NCBI GenBank assembly: GCA_007449985.2
Contig: VIIQ02000298.1
Span: forward strand, 22,964-86,963
DNA length: 64,000 nucleotides
DNA from: Desmodesmus armatus
Taxonomy: Eukaryota > Chlorophyta > Chlorophyceae > Sphaeropleales > Scenedesmaceae
Direction: 5' to 3'
The notes below the pieces were generated by a model that worked only from the letters and a program-made list of their open reading frames with translations, made no database searches and was not told where the DNA came from. Positions 23,647 to 34,873 of the stretch are shown in pieces. Position 1 is the stretch's first letter. Each line of letters starts with the position of its first letter. Position numbers and translations under genes: made by a program.

Positions 23647-24227
23647 TTGGACCTGTGGGGGAGGTATGTTGCACACAGTTTGGGGCCAGTCAGTGTTATT
23701 CGTCAGACCCGAATTTCACAGTCACAGCAGCGCTTCAAATCGTGAAACCTTGGGGAAAAATTATTTGAAACTGCCACATGGACCTTTTTCAATTCCTTTT
23801 TCAGCAGGGGGAAGGGCTTGGGGCATTCTGGCTCATGAGCGTGCCCCCAGGGGTGGGGGCATTGGCCTGAAGACGGACTGCTGCAAAAGCCTGCAAGTTG
23901 CCTTGGAAATAGGGCAGTCTGGGGCCTTGAAGAGGGGGAGGGGGGGCATAGTGCTTTCCTGGGTGAGCCCTCCAGGGGGTAGGGCCTCTCGGGGAGCCTG
24001 GGGAACGAAGTGGGTGTGTCACTTTCAACTCACCCCTGCCCCTTTCTCAAAATCAAACAAAGTGTCAGGGTTTGGGCAAGGGTTTGAGCTAGGCTTGCAC
24101 CAACGAAAGCAGTTTCATCCAACGCGGCAGTACCCAGCCGTTTATAGAAGCTGAATATAGAGGCTGTATACAGAAGCTAAGGTCGCCCTGCTTGGGATCG
24201 CAAGCCCGTCAACAGCCCGTGGAAAAT
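23647..24227. other. 5' flank of the FkbM-like gene, MITE-like G-rich stretch
   Basis: 23815-24045 shares TTGGGGCATT, CCCCCAGGGGT(G/A)GGGGCATT and a TGTGTCACTTTCAACT end with the MITE at 48277-48544. The 172-codon plus frame (23636-24154) runs through this G-rich DNA and resembles no protein. Confidence 0.5.
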
Positions 24228-26805
24228 ATGGGACTGCCAGCACTGCGTGGGGCCCAGCCTCCACGGTCAATTAGGCTCCTGGTGGGACTTTCGTTGTTTG
24301 TAATAACCCTAATGCTACTTGGACGTTCATCTCTGGCCACCGACAGGTCAGCGGCATCTGCACACTGTGACTGATTGGTGGGTGGGCCCCTGGCGTGCAT
24401 AATGAAGTTACTGCTTGTTGTTGCTGAAGCTTGTGCTGCTGCGTTTGTCATAGGTGTCGTGAAATGGTTACCATACTCATGCACCCGAGTGTTGGCGCAA
24501 AGGACAGCAGTCCGGCGTGTAAAGTCACTACACAGTACTTGCCATCCAACCTCGAACAGTTGTGGCTGTCAAATGCAGCTGAGTGGGAGAAGGACTTTTG
24601 CAGCCACATGAAAGAGGTGGAAGGCAGTACACGGGTGTGGCTGGACACTTTGGAACAGCTCACGCAGCTGCAAAGCCAATCTGGGGACAAAAGCCCCACT
24701 GAGGTGCGAGCAGTCCAGAGGATGCCCCCCCGCATCGCGCAACAAACCCTTTTACCCCCTCCCAGCCCCATATGCCTGTCCTTGTTGATTCACTGGCTGT
24801 CAATATGCCAGTAACACCACAGCTGCCGGTCCTATCTCTAATCAGTCAACTTTGAGATACACGACGCACACACAGCAGCGCTCCAGTCACCTGAAATGCA
24901 TGCAGCCTGCTGGTCTTGCTTTGTCTTGTGGAGTTCCAGCGGGGCGGGCTCCCATAGACTTGTGTTGAAGGCTTGAGCTGCATGTGCACTGCACACCACA
25001 TTATTTGGAGCTGTTTCCTGCAAGCATTGACGGTTCCACCGTGGGCAACTACTGTGTTGGCAGGTGCTTGCACAGCAGCAGAAGATGGACGCAAAGGTAT
25101 TTTCACGGTTCAAAACAACCTACGACTGTGGAGCAGGCAAGAGTACAGAGCGTGTTACATGGATTGAACCACTGTCGCATGGCCTGCGCCACCCTGATGC
25201 CCTATGCAACCGTGGTGCTGACGTAATGGATCGCAAGTACTTGTTGCTGGCTCACCAATCCGACCATGCTGCAAGACAGCTGGGCAACATGCAGTGTGCA
25301 AATCGCACATGTCAGGCGATCTACTTTGACCTTGGTGCAACGACGCTGCAGCCAACTACGCAAGAAGCTGGCCAGGGGTGGTTTTTTGATGCTTACAAGC
25401 GGCAGGGGATTACATTTGACCGTTTTCTGCTGTGGGAAGCAAACATACAAACCCCAACATCAGTCTACCAACATGTGCCAAAGGCTGACATGCACAAATA
25501 CCAGGTATGGAGAGACATAAAGAGACAGCAGGTGTCCTGGACACAGCAAGGCAGCCACAATGTCAAAGCCATGACAGCATGACCAGCTGCCTGTTCAGGC
25601 TGTCAAACAGCCATTGCTGCTTCGATTGACCAAGTCCAGCTTGATGCGCATGACCCTGCCACACACCTTTGATGCCTGCTTTTGGATGCAGTACTTCAAC
25701 ATTCCGGTCACTCCAGATGCGTCTGACGCATCCAACCCTGTACAAATGCTGAAGGTGGGCAGCACATTGCTTTCAGCAGGCAGAGTGTGTTGTATGTGCC
25801 GCATGAGCAATACATAGTCCGTGCAGCCAAGCGCCACATTGCTGATGCCTGGCTGCACGGACTAAAGGCCATATCCCTGCGCTGCATCAAACAGCCAAGG
25901 CACAAAGCATGACCATGCCCAACTGTGATTTGCACTTTGCAAGTCATGCTTTGTGGGTGAACCTGGCTTCTTCTACAATGTCCCCGCAGGCATTGCTCAG
26001 CCTGGTGATTTTGTTGTTTTCAAGCTGGTGAGTTTGTACTTGATCTCGCCGTGTGCATTCAGCTGTTTTCACAAGACTATGCCGAGCGTTTTACGCTGGT
26101 TTCTATACTGCAAAAGGTCAGAGTGCTGTGGGCAGTTGCCATGAAGGGCTCATTCATTGGCCACTTCCAAGGCAATATCAGGTTGTTGTGTGCTGCTATA
26201 GTGCGGCACCCCGTGCGCTGTGCCTTGGTTGCGGAGCACCACAGTAGTGGTCTCGAAGCAGCTCAATCCCTCTAGTAGGGTGTGACTGCGCAATGCATTT
26301 GCACCGAGGAGTTCGTTTTTGGAAAACACTGCATGCATTTTCTGATGGTATTGCAGGACATTGACAACCATGGGTTGAGCACGCGATCCTGGACGCCTTG
26401 CGTGATGATCCAAATGCTCTGGCGTTGATTGATGAGGTTTGTCTTGGCAGAAATGATACTAGATGCTCATTCTTTTGCAAAAAGCAATGCCTGTCACTGC
26501 TGTGCATCTGCCAGACTGCATAGACTGTAGGCTAGCACTGGGGCAGCCTGCAGCACTATCCAGCACTCTTGGCAAAACCGGCACCACACCTGAACACGTC
26601 TCTTGACATTCATGCTGCCGCGTTTATTGTTGCTGATGTTTTGGCCGCGCTGCCTGGGCAGTTCTTCTTTGAGGAGCATGTCAACTTCGCCCCAATGCTG
26701 AAGTACTGGGGAGGCACTGTTGGTGCCGGCACTTCGCTGGCTAGCTCGTACGCTGTGTTCACGTCCTTGAGGCAGCTTGGAGTCAGGGCGCACTCCTGGG
26801 TGTAG
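24228..26805 (+). CDS. FkbM-like conserved plant/algal protein, one frameshift
   Basis: Seven exons: 24228-24346, 24511-24703, 25076-25504, 25692-25754, 25944-26027, 26357-26436 and 26662-26805; about 370 residues expected. Junctions fit phase (2, then 0 throughout). The start ATG opens a signal anchor (about residues 15-33). Exon 3 carries WIEPLSHGLRHP, then IYFDLGAT, GWFFDAYKRQGI and FLLWEA. Exon 4 gives YFNIPV, exon 5 PGDFVVFKL, exon 6 DIDNHG, exon 7 FFFEEHV and the closing RAHSWV. This order fits plant/algal proteins with an FkbM-methyltransferase-like Rossmann fold; substrate unknown. Exon 6 is 80 bases, one short of a whole codon number: after DIDNHG the frame slips by one, then reads EHAILDALRDDPNALALIDE. 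All else is intact, so this is either a very young pseudogene or a single-base assembly error. Acceptors of exons 2 and 3 are repeated (CAGCAG type). The exon 5 acceptor is the least certain. Confidence 0.75.
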
Positions 26806-26888
26806 GCCAGCTGGAGAAGGGATTGCCATGCTGTGTGCGGCGTCGCAACTGAATGTCCAACTTTCCAAACTTTCAACTTGGCGCGATC

Positions 26889-27740
26889 TTCACACATGCC
26901 AACATGCACCCCAATTAGTTCAGAGTCCGGCGCGTAGCGTTGGTTGGTTGTTGGCGGATGACCCACCATGGTGCGCAGTGGTTGCGGTCCGCAAATCTGG
27001 ATGGATGTTGTGAAAGACAAAAATAGTCTCTTCACACATGCCAACATGCACCCCAATTGGTTCACAGTCCGGTGCGTAGCGTTGGTTGGTTGTTGGCGGA
27101 TGACCCACCATGGTGCGCAGTGGTTGCGGTCCGCAAAAATCATCTGGATGGATGTTATGAAAGACAAAAATAGTCTCTTCACACATGCCAACATGCACCC
27201 CAATTGGTTCACAGTCCGGCGCGTGGCGTTGATTGGTTGTCGGCGGATGACCCACCATGGTGCGCAGTGGTTGCGGTCCGCAAAAATCATAACAATCTCT
27301 TCACACATGCCAACATGCACCTCAATTGATTCAGACTCCGGCGCGTAGCGATGGTTGGTTGTCGGGGGATGACCCACCATGGTGCGCAGTGGTTGCGGTC
27401 CGCAAAAATCATCTGGATGGATGTATGAAAGACAAAAATAGTCTCTTCACACATGCCAACATGCACCCCAATTGATTCGGAGTCCGGCGCGTAGCGTTGG
27501 TTGGTTGTCGGGGGATGACCCACCATAGTGCGCATTCGTTGTGGTCCGCAAAAATCATCTGGATGGATGTTATGAAAGACAAAAATAGTCTCTTCGCACG
27601 TGCCAACATGCACCACAATTGGTTCAGAGTCCGGCGCATAGCGTTGGTTGGTTGTTGGCGGATGACCCGCCATGGTGCGCGGTGGTTGCGGTCCGCAAAA
27701 ATCATCTGGATGGATGTTATGAAAGACAAAAATAGTCTTT
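26889..27740 (+). repeat. 147-bp satellite, array 1
   Basis: TTCACACATGCCAACATGCA-like anchors at 26889, 27031, 27178, 27300, 27446 and 27593 (spacings 142, 147, 122, 146, 147). It begins 84 bases after the stop of the FkbM-like gene, which therefore has little unique 3' UTR. Units contain CGGCGCGTAGCG, GGTGCGCAGTGGTTGCGGTC and a GGATGGATGTTATGAAAGAC linker. 147 is divisible by three, so minus-strand frames stay open as repeats of 49 codons. Confidence 0.95.
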
Positions 27741-29159
27741 TCACCAGGGGGGGGGGGAGAAAATAAAGTTGGGGACACCACCCTGAAAAAGTTCAAACGG
27801 GCCCAGACAACCCCCCACCCCCCCCCTACCCCGTGAAGCTGCGTTTCAGGGCCCCACGATGGTTGATATGCATATATACGTATTTACCATAGTTTCTACA
27901 CCCTCAGAACCGTGCTCCAAGCTCCCCTGAGGCCTGATTTTGGAACAATGATCTCAAGATGGATCAATGGTGCTTTGCATCCTAAAATCGGCCCCAGAGT
28001 GCTCAGCAGCATTGTAAGGACATTTTTATGTTACCATAATACATTCACATGACTCTGCATTGCTGTAGATCAAGCCCAACCAACATACAGGGCCACTGCC
28101 CTCCACCGCCAGTCAACCCTACCAACACACTGCTTCCTTTCCTAGCCTGGGAATGGCTGAAACTTGGCTAGTTCCTGGACATTTGCTGCCTTTACCAGCC
28201 CTAGGAGCCAGGATCCTGGGCTAGGGTGCTTCCTAGGGTGTACATAGAAGGAACCAGGCTAGTACCCTGTGCAGGAACCGCCCAGGAACCAGCCTGGGAA
28301 CCAGTCTGGCAGCTGGTACTGCTGTGTGCTGTGCTGTGTTATGACGTGTGATGGCACTATGGACGCTGATCATGGAAGTGATGCTAGATGTTACTGAACA
28401 CGGAGGGTGATTGCATGTAGCACATCAGGGTGCCACAGTGTCAGCCGCAAACTGCCACAGCAGGTTCCACGCCTTCAACAATGCAACCACTTATGAGAAC
28501 TGATGTGGCAATCCTGGTAGTATTGATGTAGGCAGCTTACACAACATGTCACCCTGTCCCTGACCCCTGCACCTGACAGGCGGTAGGGCCAACAAAAATG
28601 CGCCTTGCACGCACACCTGCACGTGTGGTGGGCTATCACAGTGTGGGCCAGGCGTCCTGCAAGTCCCCAGCCACACGTGATCTGAGCAATGTGTATATAG
28701 CCTATTTCTGCTGCACCCCTGTAGGCTTCTGCCACTGATCATGTAGTGTGGCGCTCGGTCACTGATTGATGGCAAGGCGGGTTGTGTGTGTGTGTTGGGG
28801 GGGGGGGGGGGGCAGGGGGCGGGGGCATTCTGCAGGATTCTTGCCCTTCAACGTGTTCAAATCTTTCTGCCATTGACGGTATGATAGTTTGCAAGGTGTT
28901 GTGTTTGTGCCAGCAGGCAATCAAGTTTAGCAGCATGGAGCTTGAAGCTGATGCAAATTTGATCAGGGAGTGTGGGGATCCACCGGTGCAAGTGTTGCAG
29001 CGCATGTGACACTATGGTAGCACCACCAAAGGGTGTGTGTAAGGCAATGAGCCTTGCGTAAAGGTGCATCATGTAAGGCAATGAGCTTGCGTAAAGGTGC
29101 ATCCGTAAAGCTGCATCTACTTGTGTGTTCATGTCTGTCTCTGTTTGCTGTTCCAGCCA
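27741..29159. other. No confident gene
   Basis: Starts with G and C runs. 28140-28320 is dense in CCAGG/CCTGG palindromes (AGGAACCAGCCTGGGAACCAG type) and would fold into hairpins. A Cys-rich minus frame (28475-28735) has no recognised family. A G run of 17 lies at 28797-28813. Confidence 0.45.
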
Positions 29160-29815
29160 CAGCCCTACGCGTTTGTAGGTTGTGTCACGGCGACATCTTG
29201 GGCCAACATTTGCAAGCAAACAACCATATACTGCTCCTTCCCCATGGGGTGTGTACAGCACCCCCTGCTGTTGCCACTTGGCATCAAACCGCTCTGGTGA
29301 CAGGACGGGGTAGCGGCCCCGTAGCCAGGACAGAGGCACCCCAGAGTTAAGGCGAATGTCCCCCTGAGACCTAAGCCAGTCCTGTGAGAGCTGCTGCTGC
29401 AATGCTGCCCTGAACCTGTGGATGACTGCAACACTGCTGTACGGCCGGCCCTCGCTGGCACACCGAACCACCCAGAAGGACTCCAGCAGTAGCAGCCGCA
29501 GGTATGTCCAAAGCTGCTGCAGCGCCGGTGGAGGCTTCCACACTGTGCTGTCATCCAACAGCAGGATGCGAACGCTACTGAAGTCCACTGCTGCTCCCGG
29601 CTGCACCCTCTGCCACACACCTGCAAACCAAGCCCACACAGCCACGGCGACAGGGCACTGCACAAAGAGGTGAGACAGAGACTCGAGCTGATAGCTGTCT
29701 GGAGTCGGCAGCTGCTGCTGCTGGGTCCCAACCTGCTGCTGTGACTGCGACTGCTGCTGGTGTTGCTGTGCTCCTGCGTTCGCAGCCTGGCCCGGCTGCG
29801 GCTGCGGCTGCTGTT
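29160..29815 (-). pseudogene. LINE (L1-type) ORF2 C-terminal fragment
   Basis: Minus-strand coding remnant. A Gln/Ser-rich linker is followed by LESLSHLFVQCPVAVAVWAW, which fits the Cys/His-containing zf-RVT-like region after the reverse transcriptase. Then come QQLWTYLRLLLLESFWVV and GVPLSWLRGRYPVL. Reverse transcriptase domain and 5' end are missing. The same peptide recurs at 55.3-55.7, 57.4-57.8, 60.9-61.4 and 62.4-63.1 kb. Confidence 0.8.
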
Positions 29816-30231
29816 CATGATTTGTGCTGGTGTGTGCTGCGGCAATGGTGTGCGTTGTATCTTGGCTCTATAGGGTTGCAGCATGTGAGTGTCTTAGCAC
29901 TGCTTTTGACATGTGGATGGTGAGTCATTAGACCGGTCCATGGGCCTTGCCATATTGGGGCAAACATGGACTGTGACCTGCCGCAGTTGCTCTACGGACG
30001 GCTGTGGTGTATAGAGGACACTGGGCGCACGGTCAGGCCCTGGATGCCCTTCGGGCTGCTTCTCACGGAGCTGTTTGCACGGCCCTGCGATGGTGTCCCC
30101 TGCACAAGGGGTGCCGTGGGGTGGGTGTCACAACAGGTTGCCCCATCCTCCCGCTGGATCTTTTTATGGAGTGAACCACCGGTTGCTTGGTCCCGCCCAA
30201 TGTAACTGATCACTTCCAAAAAAACAAAAAA
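29816..30231 (+). mobile_element. LINE subfamily A 3' UTR with A-rich tail
   Basis: Matches the last ~400 bases of the element ending at 58507: ATTTGTGCTGGTGTGTGCTG at the start, CCACCGGTTGCTTGG and TGTAACTGATCACTTCC at the end, then an A-rich tail of about 16. The tail abuts a reversed piece of the 147-bp satellite, so the element seems to have inserted into that satellite. Confidence 0.85.
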
Positions 30232-30330
30232 AACCGGTGGTACACTATTTTGTCTTTCACCAGAGCCATCAAATGATTTTTTGCGGACCACCACCGCTGC
30301 GCATCATCACGCGGCATCCACCAACAACTA
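30232..30330 (-). repeat. 147-bp satellite fragment
   Basis: Reverse complement of part of the 31/42-kb satellite unit (TTTGTCTTTCACCAGAGCCA, then GCGGACCACC). It is sandwiched between two oppositely oriented LINE-A pieces. Confidence 0.85.
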
Positions 30331-30960
30331 ACCGGTCTAATGACTCACCATCCACATGTCAAAAGCAGTGCTAAGACACTCACATGCTGCAACCCTATAG
30401 AGCCAAGATACAACGCACACCATTGCCGCAGCACACACCAGCACAAATCATGAAAGGCAGTAGAGACACACCAAAAAAAGAACACCCAAAAAAAAAAAAA
30501 AGAACACACAGGCAGAATCGGATGCCCCGACATGCAGACAGCTACTCATTGGCACACAAAAGCTGCAGAGCCAAGGCACATCACACACCATGTGTTAGCA
30601 CACCAGAAGTCAGCATTAAAGTCATACAAACCTGTATGCACACACACAGGTCTGTATGCACGCGCATGCACACAGCTAATCACGCACAAAAAAATCACGC
30701 ACAAACAGTGCACGCACCGTGCCACACCAAAACTCTACAGCATGCAAGCTGGCAAGCGTGCGCTCGAGCCAACACACAGCCGTCCATGCAACACCAGCCC
30801 TACAAGTGCACGCCACACAAGATTAACTCTCACACAAGCACGCCACACAAGATTCACTCTCCCACAAGCAGCACACCACGTACACGTACACATGCATACA
30901 TATGCAAGGCGCCGTATTTGAAGGGCATTCACCCTCGCGTACGGGGCACCTGACAACATG
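30331..30960 (-). mobile_element. LINE subfamily A 3' UTR, 3' end missing
   Basis: Minus-oriented 3' UTR, matching 53980-54610 closely. The terminal ~300 bases before the A tail are absent; instead it meets satellite at 30330. It holds tandem CACGCCACACAAGATT(A/C)A units and CA-rich DNA. The 189-codon plus frame here is antisense noise. Confidence 0.8.
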
Positions 30961-30995
30961 GACGATGCACTAGGGACAAACCACGTACATACGTA

Positions 30996-31050
30996 CTGTA
31001 CCACCGGTTGCTTGGTCCCGCCCAATGTAACTGATCACTTCAAAAAAAAA
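30996..31050 (+). mobile_element. Minimal LINE-A 3' end (about 45 nt plus A9)
   Basis: Only the last ~45 bases of LINE-A (CCACCGGTTGCTTGGTCCCG to ATCACTTC) and nine A residues, directly followed by 147-bp satellite. An extreme 5' truncation. Confidence 0.8.
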
Positions 31051-31513
31051 TAGTGTCTTCAAGCACACCAACATGCACCCCAGCTGAGTCACACGCGGGC
31101 GTGTAGCGTCCGGCTGGTGTCGGTGGATGCCGCGTGATGGTGCGCAGCGGTGGTGATCCGCAAAAAAACATTTGATGGCTCTGGTGAAAGACGAAATAGT
31201 GTCTTCAAGCACACCAACATGCAGCCCAATTGAGTCACAGGCCGGCGCGTAGCGTCGGGTTGGTGTTGGTGGATGCCGCGTGATGATGCGCAGCGGTGGT
31301 GGTCCGCAAAAAATCATTTGATGGCTCTGGTGAAAGACAAAATCGTGTCTTCAAGCACACCAACATGCACCCCAGCTGAGTCACACGCGTGCATGTAGCG
31401 TCCGGCTGGTGTCGGTGGATTATTTTTTTGTCGGTGGATGCCGCGTGATGGTGCGCAGCGGTGGTGGTCCGCAAAAAGTCATTTGATGGCTCTGGTGAAA
31501 GACGAAAATAGTT
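31051..31513 (+). repeat. 147-bp satellite, array 2
   Basis: TAGTGTCTTCAAGCACACCA-like anchors at 31051, 31197 and 31343 (146, 146). The third unit has a T-rich insertion of about 19 bases near 31421. Sequence is of the 42-kb type, about three quarters identical to the 27-kb type. It joins the ~360-bp satellite at 31513. Confidence 0.93.
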
Positions 31514-32556
31514 CATCACCTCAGGTCTGCCAAAGTCTCGCACATCACCATCACCCTGCATTTCGTGCTACTGGAGCTTGTAAGTGAATGCACAGCACAT
31601 GGCACTCGACACTAAATTGCATGATGTGTATTGATGCTTCTCACAGCATTTCGAACAGCCCCACCCCACCCCCCTGGTGCCTTTTTCCAGCAACACCAAA
31701 AGTGCCCATTTCAGCACCAAAATGTTTCCCATGTGGCTGGTGCTTCTACATGCTCATATCCCAGAAATCCACATACTTGCTGAATTGCGGGCTGCTTGTT
31801 AGGAGATCTAGACAAAGTTACAGGCAACAATCTCCCCCCCCCCTGCCCCCTCTGCCCCCCCCCCCCCCTCCCAAATGCCCCACATTCAGCTCCGCCAAAG
31901 TCTCGCACATCACCATTACACTGCATTTTGTGCTACTGGAGCTTGTAAGTGAATGCATTGCACATGGCACTCCACGCTAAATTGCATGATGTGTATTGAT
32001 GCTTCTCACAGCATTTTGAACAGCCCCACCCCACCCCCCTCGTGCCTTTTTCCAGCAACACCCAAATTGCCCATATCAGCACCAAAATGTTTCCCATGTG
32101 GCTGGTGCTTCTACATGCTCATATTCCCAGAAATCCACATACTTGCTGAATTGCGGGCTGCTTGTTGGGAGATCTAGACAAGGTTACAGGCAACCATCTC
32201 CCCCCCCCCCCCCTGCCCCCTCTGCCCCCCCCCCTCCCAAATGCCCCACATTCAGCTCCGCCAAAGTCTCGCACATCACCATTACACTGCATTTTGTGCT
32301 ACTGGAGCTTGTAAGTGAATGCATTGCACATGGCACTCCACGCTAAATTGCATGATGTGTATTGATGCTTCACACAGCATTTCAACCCCCCCCCCCCCAC
32401 CCACCCGCTGATGCCTGGTTTCATCACTTCAGGTCTGCCAAAGTCTCGCACATCACCATCACCCTGCATTTCGTGCTACTGGAGCTTGTAAGTGAATGCA
32501 CAGCACATGGCACTCGACGCTAAATTGCATGATGTGTATTGATGCTTCTCACAGCA
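31514..32556 (+). repeat. 365-bp satellite, relative of type A, with one half-unit
   Basis: GCATGATGTGTATTGATGCT anchors at 31619, 31984, 32350 and 32527: spacings 365, 366, then 177. The last step is half a unit, which shows that the ~360-bp unit is a dimer of a ~180-bp monomer. Units share CAGGTCTGCCAAAGTCTC and CACATGGCACTC with the array at 1-2650 and carry C runs up to 15. Confidence 0.93.
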
Positions 32557-32590
32557 TTTAGTAGTAGAAGTAGTTGTATCTGTGTGAGAC

Positions 32591-32731
32591 CTAGATGCTT
32601 GCACCTTGAGTCAGGCAACACCTGAAAACACTGGCAACACAGGGTTTCAGCCCAGACCTAGCATGCTTGCGCCTGGAGTCAGGCAACACCTGAAAACACT
32701 GCCAACACAGGATTTCAGCCCAGGCTGGAAT
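32591..32731 (+). repeat. 67-bp direct duplication
   Basis: Two copies starting CTAG(C)ATGCTTGC at 32591 and 32658, with TCAGGCAACACCTGAAAACA inside each. A few mismatches. Non-coding. Confidence 0.85.
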
Positions 32732-32827
32732 TGCCGTTTGTTGGGGTGTAACGGCGTTTGGGGGGCTGGCACTGCCTGGGAAATTGATGAACTTCAATGC
32801 CACTGCTGTGACATTGTACACAGATTG

Positions 32828-32832
32828 TTACA
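32828..32832 (-). promoter_or_regulatory. TGTAA polyadenylation signal (candidate)
   Basis: TGTAA on the minus strand about 205 bases after the stop of the esterase-like gene. Confidence 0.4.
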
Positions 32833-33036
32833 TACAAAGAATGTGTCTGTGTACCAATCACAGATATGAGCAGTCAGCTGCAAGGGCCGAAGTGCTAACA
32901 CATCTACCCACAGGCTCATGATGCAGCACCCTGCTAGGCAAGATGTCCTGGATGTTACTGGTCAGCCTAACACGGTGTGCTGGAGTGTGCGTCCCACTGC
33001 TAACAGCCTGCCACAGGCTGCAACAACTCACAACAT

Positions 33037-34248
33037 CTACACACCTGCATGCTGCGAAATGCCATGTGTCAAGGCCTCACACAAGTGTGGACAGACCTCG
33101 ACAATGCGATCTGTGAGCTTCGGGCACTCCTTGGAAATGAACAACAGCACATGGTCGATGGTGAGGTGCGGGTGATGCACGTGATCCTCATAGAAGCTGC
33201 AATCAGTGAGGGGCATCACGTCGAGAAGCTTCACCCGGGGGTCTCGCTGCACCAACATCTGAGAAAGCACGATGTTGCCCACATCAATCATGGAGTTTGT
33301 TTGGCTTGGGACACCGCAGCCTTGAAACCCGTCCCCTGGCTGGCATTGTCCGTGCCGGCAGATGTGTGTTGTAGTGCGCCAGTAGAACCGCGTGGAGCTC
33401 GGGAGGGTGGCCACCAGCCCTGCCAGCTGCTTGCCGTGCTGCATTAGCCTGCTTGCCCAATCACTGTGATGGTGGACAATGTTGCCCAGCCCCATGTTGG
33501 CAATGACAATATCATACCCACCACTGCGCATTGCCTCAGCCAGCTCTTCGTCATAGATGTTTTGGTTTTGCCAGCGGAACGCCATACCAAGCTCCTTGCA
33601 TGAGGCCCTGGACGACTCCACGCCGCCGCCACACGCTGGTTTCTGTGCAGCACGGTAGCTTGCTTCAGCTGGGCTGCGCACCCATGGGCTTGTACTGTTT
33701 GTAGACAGCAGCTGCAGGATCTGGAAGTACCAGTTCCTGCTGACGCTGGTGCCGACAATGTACATGCTCTTGCCTTGCAAGCACTGCTGTAGTTCAGGAA
33801 CCAGGGCAAGGTCTGCGGGCTGGCTGGGCGACCAGAAACAGCTTCCACGAGATCGTGCCACTTCGAGCGTCTCCTGACTGTTGCACACCACAGCACCAGC
33901 ATGCCCTGCAGGTCAAGCATGGCAAGGCACAGCCACTCAGCATGCTGCCATGGGCAGTCTGGTGTGTTCTTGGTGAGGTGGTCCCCCAAGTCCGCCAGCT
34001 GTGAGGAACGCGTGCTGATAGGAGGCTCTGTTGCTGACTCTGTGACTGGACAGTGTATACACGTTCCTTTTGCTATTGGACAATGTTTTCGGCTTGAAGT
34101 GTGACATGTCGAGGTAATTAGCTGATGCATATACGGCTCGGCTGGTGCTGTACTGGCAGACATGTTGGTGTGTGCAGATCCAAACTGCAGTCCTACCTGC
34201 AAGCGCACACAGCAGTGCCAGTGCAGCTGCATGCCGGCACCATCCCAT
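33037..34248 (-). CDS. Secreted SGNH/PC-esterase-like protein
   Basis: Two exons, 34248-34197 and 33905-33037, joined across a 291-base intron (donor GTAGGA, acceptor GACCTGCAG, phase 1, in frame), giving 306 residues. The first exon plus the first residues of the second encode a textbook signal peptide ending in AGA (about residue 22), so the junction is biologically sensible. The mature part has GTSVSRNW (69-76), corresponding to the nucleophile block (GDS in relatives; here Thr replaces Asp), YDIVIANMGLGN as the middle block, and DHVHHP with a DxxH (about D258, H261) as the catalytic end. This order fits PC-esterase/TBL/Cas1-type acyl esterases or acetyltransferases of cell-surface polysaccharides. 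The exact substrate is unknown. A plus-strand frame through it is antisense. Confidence 0.78.
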
Positions 34249-34873
34249 GTCAAGCTGCGTAAATGTTGAAGGTAAATAGCGAAGCCTGCATAGCAATCAA
34301 TTACTAACTAGGTGTCAGCAGCAGCGGACAAAGTAGCCATGGTGCGGGCATCAGTGCAGTGAAAGCCTTATGCAAGGATAATGCTACATCTAGCCCAACT
34401 ACTGACCCGTCACAAACCAGCAGATGGATTTTGGACTGTGCAGGCAGCTGTTTGTCACAGCTGAACAAGCATGAATCAACGTACAGCAACCAAGCAACTT
34501 GACAGAGGACTTCGGATTAGCCCCAAACTGTTTGGGCCAAACATATTATACATAGCATGCAGTCAACAGCTGGAATGCACAAGCCACGTCATGGCAGCCA
34601 GGGCTCAATACCAATTTAGCGTAAACCACGTGACACACGAACGCTTGTCAATTCACGCTGACGCGCATATCATTACACGTGTTTCCAGCCAGGTTCATCG
34701 CGCAGCATGCTGCTAGCAGCGAGTCGACCTTGGTGCAAGACAAGCAATACACCACCAGGCGACCAGTGACTCAGGACACTAGAAAGCCTGGGCCAGTTAC
34801 GGCCCTCAAAGCCAACAGCACAAGAAAAAGAACTAATATAGGTAGCATGTTGTACATATACTATACAAGCAAC
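34249..34873. other. 5' flank of the esterase-like gene
   Basis: No recognisable coding sequence. It presumably holds the promoter, but no clear element can be pointed to. Confidence 0.4.

Noticed and set aside
23636..24154. 172-codon plus frame upstream of the FkbM-like gene
   Set aside because: It runs through a G-rich MITE-like stretch and has no protein resemblance.
30384..30953. 189-codon plus frame rich in His/Thr/Lys
   Set aside because: Antisense reading of the CA-rich LINE-A 3' UTR.
33049..33447. 132-codon plus-strand frame
   Set aside because: Antisense shadow of the esterase-like gene.
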